A stretch of DNA of 64,000 nt, taken from positions 2,666,001 to 2,730,000 of the forward strand of contig NZ_OY808997.1 of the NCBI RefSeq assembly GCF_963681195.1, in the 5' to 3' direction. The stretch's first letter is position 1, and each line of letters begins with the position of its first letter. The translations under genes and the position numbers were made by a program. The notes beneath the pieces are model-generated. The model was not told the origin of the DNA. It searched no databases and worked only from the letters and a program-made list of their open reading frames with translations. Below, piece by piece: positions 61,762 through 64,000 of this stretch. The DNA comes from Vibrio sp. 16. GTDB lineage: Bacteria > Pseudomonadota > Gammaproteobacteria > Enterobacterales > Vibrionaceae.

Positions 61762-61782
61762 GGGGTACATATGGGGGTACAT
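61762..61782 (+). repeat. Right arm-type direct repeat
   Basis: Identical over 21 bp to 47627-47647 and in the same orientation (two GGGGTACAT units with ATG between). It lies about 66 bp from the attR core. Probable integrase arm-binding site. Confidence 0.7.
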
Positions 61783-61784
61783 AT

Positions 61785-61821
61785 AAAGAAAAAGCCACTA
61801 GAGATCTCTCTCTAGCGGCTT
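61785..61821 (-). terminator. Replacement terminator for fis, inside the element
   Basis: The stem AAGCCACTAGAGA / TCTCTAGCGGCTT has one mismatch and a 4-base loop, followed on the minus strand by TTTCTTT. It lies about 30 bp after the fis stop and comes from the element. Confidence 0.75.
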
Positions 61822-61847
61822 GCTACATAAGGCTTTGGCTATGCTCG

Positions 61848-61865
61848 ATTAGTTCATGCCGTATT
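61848..61865 (-). repeat. attR core: intact fis 3' end
   Basis: ATTAGTTCATGCCGTATT, identical to 47481-47498. It contains the final codons and stop of the intact fis gene, so insertion restores fis. Confidence 0.88.
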
Positions 61866-62145
61866 TCTTAAGTTTCTTGCGAAGAGTACCGCGGTTGATA
61901 CCCATCATCGTTGCTGCGCGAGTTTGGTTACCGCGAGTGTACTGCATGATAGTATCTAGTAGTGGCTGTTCAACTTCAGCTAGAACTAATTCGTATAGCT
62001 CTGTTACTTCTTGGCCGTTTAGTTGTGCCAAGTAGTTTTTAAGAGATGCTTTAACAGAGTCACGTAAAGGCTTTTGAGTAATCTGGTCTTGTGACGTTAC
62101 TGTAGTTACTGTTAATGCTTCTGAAGTCAGATTTTGTTCGAACAT
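61849..62145 (-). CDS. fis: DNA-binding protein Fis
   Basis: The 98-residue nucleoid protein Fis has the N-terminal mobile beta-hairpin, long helices and the C-terminal helix-turn-helix ([25 protein letters not shown]). It controls rRNA promoters and DNA topology and acts in recombination. It is downstream of dusB, as usual, with 73 bp between. Its last codons serve as the attachment site of the island and remain intact. Confidence 0.97.
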   Translation of the reverse strand: MFEQNLTSEALTVTTVTSQDQITQKPLRDSVKASLKNYLAQLNGQEVTELYELVLAEVEQPLLDTIMQYTRGNQTRAATMMGINRGTLRKKLKKYGMN

Positions 62146-62218
62146 ATTCGGTCTAGCTCTTCTCTTAATTATGATGCAACGTTAAACCCGTCATATCTGC
62201 AGCAATTGCCGCAAATAT

Positions 62219-63226
62219 TTAGGCTAAATCAAAATAACCTTCTAATGCTTCAAGTTGCAGCTCTGCTACATCGATGGCATTGAAGGTACGGCGAAACTCA
62301 CTTGCTTGTTCATGTTCTTTTAGGTACCAACCCACGTGCTTACGCGCGATACGTGGACCTAAATACTCTCCATAAAACTCATGGAGTGCATTCACATGAC
62401 CAAGCAGGATGTCTTTCACTTCCGCAAGGGGAAGATCAGGCATCGTCGTGCCGTTTTCCAAAAAGTGTTGGATTTCCTGAAAAATCCACGGACGACCTTG
62501 GGCAGGGCGTCCAATCATCAAAGCGTCTGCCCCAGTGTACTCTAGGACAAATTTTGCTTTCTCTGGGCTATCGATATCACCGTTAGCAATAACCGGAATA
62601 GAGATCGCTTGTTTGACCGCTTTAATGCTGTTGTATTCGGCCTCGCCTTTGTACATACATGCTTTGGTACGTCCGTGAAGGGCGAGAGCTTGTATGCCGC
62701 AGTCTTCGGCTAATTTAGCGATTTGGACACAGTTTTTGTTGTCTGTATCCCAGCCAGTACGGGTTTTTAATGTCACAGGAACATCGACTGCATTCACCAC
62801 AGCTTTCAGGATATCTTCGATGATATCTGGATACTGTAGTAGCGCAGAGCCGGCTAGCTTTTTATTCACTTTTTTGGCTGGACAGCCCATGTTGATATCG
62901 ATGATTTGCGCACCGTTTTCAACACTAAACTGAGCAGCGTCGGCCATAAGCTGTGGATCAGCACCCGCAATCTGTACAGAGCGAATGCCCGATTCGCCTT
63001 CATGTACCATGCGCTGCTTTGATTTTGAGGTTTTCCATAGTTTCGGATTAGACGACATCATTTCACTGACGGCCATACCTGCACCATAGCGGAGACACAA
63101 CTCTCGGAATGGTCTATCCGTCACACCTGCCATAGGGGCAACGATGAGATTGTTCTTAAGTTGGTAATTTCCGATTTTCAAAATATCAAACAGCTTAGGA
63201 CCAGTAAGGGCGCGCATTTTACGCAT
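62219..63226 (-). CDS. dusB: tRNA-dihydrouridine synthase B
   Basis: The 335-residue flavoprotein reduces uridine in tRNA to dihydrouridine. The FMN-site segment is [16 protein letters not shown]. The catalytic Cys115 lies in [33 protein letters not shown] and [11 protein letters not shown] complete the active site. The frame begins at ATG 63226, with a second ATG at 63217. The E. coli homologue starts near residue 17 here, so the first 16 residues are uncertain. It forms an operon with fis. Confidence 0.95.
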   Translation of the reverse strand: MRKMRALTGPKLFDILKIGNYQLKNNLIVAPMAGVTDRPFRELCLRYGAGMAVSEMMSSNPKLWKTSKSKQRMVHEGESGIRSVQIAGADPQLMADAAQFSVENGAQIIDINMGCPAKKVNKKLAGSALLQYPDIIEDILKAVVNAVDVPVTLKTRTGWDTDNKNCVQIAKLAEDCGIQALALHGRTKACMYKGEAEYNSIKAVKQAISIPVIANGDIDSPEKAKFVLEYTGADALMIGRPAQGRPWIFQEIQHFLENGTTMPDLPLAEVKDILLGHVNALHEFYGEYLGPRIARKHVGWYLKEHEQASEFRRTFNAIDVAELQLEALEGYFDLA

Positions 63227-63251
63227 TTTTTAGCGCCGTGAAAAGACTAAT

Positions 63252-63280
63252 ATTTGAGCATTTACAAATTGTTTTCGCAA
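63252..63280 (-). promoter_or_regulatory. Candidate promoter of dusB-fis
   Basis: On the minus strand TTGCGA (63275-63280) and TCAAAT (63252-63257) are spaced by 17 bases, each matching 4 of 6 consensus positions, 26 bp before the dusB start. A weak but well placed candidate. Confidence 0.3.
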
Positions 63281-63319
63281 AATGCCCAAAAATCAGTCAA
63301 TTAACTCGCAAAGTCTTAT

Positions 63320-64000
63320 CTAGCCTTGCTTGCGACCAGAGATGCGACACCATTCACTCTGCTCTTTGATAGGAGCAATGTGAAGCTCGTCACGGTAATA
63401 GTTAGCAACATCTTCCGCTTGCGTATCCAAAACGCCGGACATTGCGAGCTCACCATTTGGCTTCACCAATGACTTAATAATTGGCGAAAGATCGCGCAGA
63501 GGACCTGCTAGGATGTTCGCTACCACAACGTCGGCGATCAGTCCTTCAGGTTGATCTTGAGGAAGGAATACTTCCAGTTGGTCAGCAACGCCATTACGCT
63601 CGGCATTGTCTTTAGAGGCGAGCAATGCTTGAGGATCAATATCGATCCCGATAACTTTCTCAGCACCAAGCTTGATCGCAGCGATCGCGAGAATACCGGA
63701 GCCACAGCCAAAGTCGATGACGGTTTTGCCCGTTAAATCTAAGCCTTCTAGCCATTCAAGACAGAGAGCGGTAGTAGGGTGAGTACCAGTACCAAAGGCC
63801 AAACCTGGATCTAACATTACGTTGACCGCGTCAGGCTCAGGGATGTCACGCCAGCTTGGGCAAATCCATAGACGCTCACCAAATTTCATTGGGTGGAAGT
63901 TATCCATCCACTCGCGTTCCCAGTCTTTATCCTCAAGTTGCTCAACTTTGTAAGCAAAGCCTTCAGGAAGTAAACCGCTGAGCTTAGTTTGCTCTATGAT
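63320..64000 (-). CDS. prmA: Ribosomal protein L11 methyltransferase, N-terminus outside window
   Basis: 226 residues are visible. The frame is open to the window edge, and the ATG at 63907 is internal, because the upstream codons read WEREW before [10 protein letters not shown], as PrmA does. The SAM-binding motif is [34 protein letters not shown] and NILAGPL are PrmA signatures. The enzyme trimethylates ribosomal protein L11. It lies upstream of dusB-fis, as in other vibrios. Confidence 0.96.
   Translation of the reverse strand: MIEQTKLSGLLPEGFAYKVEQLEDKDWEREWMDNFHPMKFGERLWICPSWRDIPEPDAVNVMLDPGLAFGTGTHPTTALCLEWLEGLDLTGKTVIDFGCGSGILAIAAIKLGAEKVIGIDIDPQALLASKDNAERNGVADQLEVFLPQDQPEGLIADVVVANILAGPLRDLSPIIKSLVKPNGELAMSGVLDTQAEDVANYYRDELHIAPIKEQSEWCRISGRKQG

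Larger units (their letters stand above)
47481..61865. mobile_element. Integrative element (about 14.4 kb) inserted at the 3' end of fis
   Basis: Both ends carry the same 18-bp sequence, which is the fis 3' terminus. The left end has a P4-type tyrosine integrase. Two AlpA-like regulators, a Gp2/YagK-like HUH protein and an HGGxSTG protein form the mobile backbone. A type I restriction-modification system, an AlbA_2 protein and several unknown genes are cargo. Phage structural genes, conjugation genes and an IS are all absent, so mobilisation would depend on a helper or be excision and integration only. Confidence 0.88.

Noticed and set aside
47288..61865. Integron attC sites or insertion sequences in the island
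   Set aside because: No attC-like core/inverse-core palindromes, no transposase gene and no terminal inverted repeats were found.

Overview
The window is a stretch of Vibrio (Vibrionaceae, Gammaproteobacteria) chromosome. The evidence is the housekeeping order yjaG-hupA-DUF1481-purD-purH-zntR, the dusB-fis pair beside prmA, groES-groEL, birA-murB, a pssA of the enterobacterial HKD type, and an E. coli-like ugd. The exact species cannot be fixed from the sequence alone.

Region 1 (1-19455, + strand) is the 3' part of a surface-polysaccharide (O-antigen/capsule) cluster. It opens with a nonulosonic acid pathway whose gene order (neuC/legG, neuB/legI, LbH acyltransferase, CBS-nucleotidyltransferase, Gfo/Idh dehydrogenase, CMP-sugar synthase, SDR) matches the Campylobacter ptm/leg order, so legionaminic acid or a relative is the likely product. 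Two further NAD-dependent oxidoreductases follow. Then come an AT-rich low-GC block (SGNH hydrolase, Wzx flippase, a GT-B-like candidate transferase, Wzy-like polymerase, heparinase-type protein) and a conserved tail (GT4 transferase, WbpV-like epimerase, PglC-like initiating sugar transferase, WbpM-like dehydratase) that ends at a strong terminator.

Region 2 (19457-33152) holds birA-murB, a GNAT protein and pssA, and then a minus-strand export block: wza-wzb-wzc followed by yjbE/F/G/H-type (group 4 capsule, gfc-like) genes and an unrecognised lipoprotein. Region 3 (33551-47287) is ordinary core chromosome: DUF3135, groESL, ugd, a uracil-DNA glycosylase family protein, a 2-hydroxyacid dehydrogenase, yjaG, a CNNM transporter, hupA, DUF1481, purD-purH, zntR and a diguanylate cyclase.

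Region 4 (about 47481-61865) is a 14.4-kb integrative element inserted at the 3' end of fis. It is bounded by an 18-bp direct repeat derived from the fis terminus. Just inside each end it carries an identical 21-bp arm-type repeat, and it supplies a replacement terminator for fis. Its backbone is a P4-type integrase, two AlpA-like regulators, an inovirus Gp2/YagK-like HUH protein and an HGGxSTG protein. Its cargo is a type I restriction-modification system (hsdM-hsdS-hsdR, type IC-like, with an ERIC-like repeat between hsdS and hsdR), a strongly acidic unknown protein in front of hsdM, an AlbA_2/RecG-like ATP-binding protein with in-frame 7-residue tandem repeats beside the relic of a second copy, and a translationally coupled pair of unknown genes directly behind the integrase. 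Region 5 (61849-64000, minus) is fis, dusB and the 3' part of prmA.
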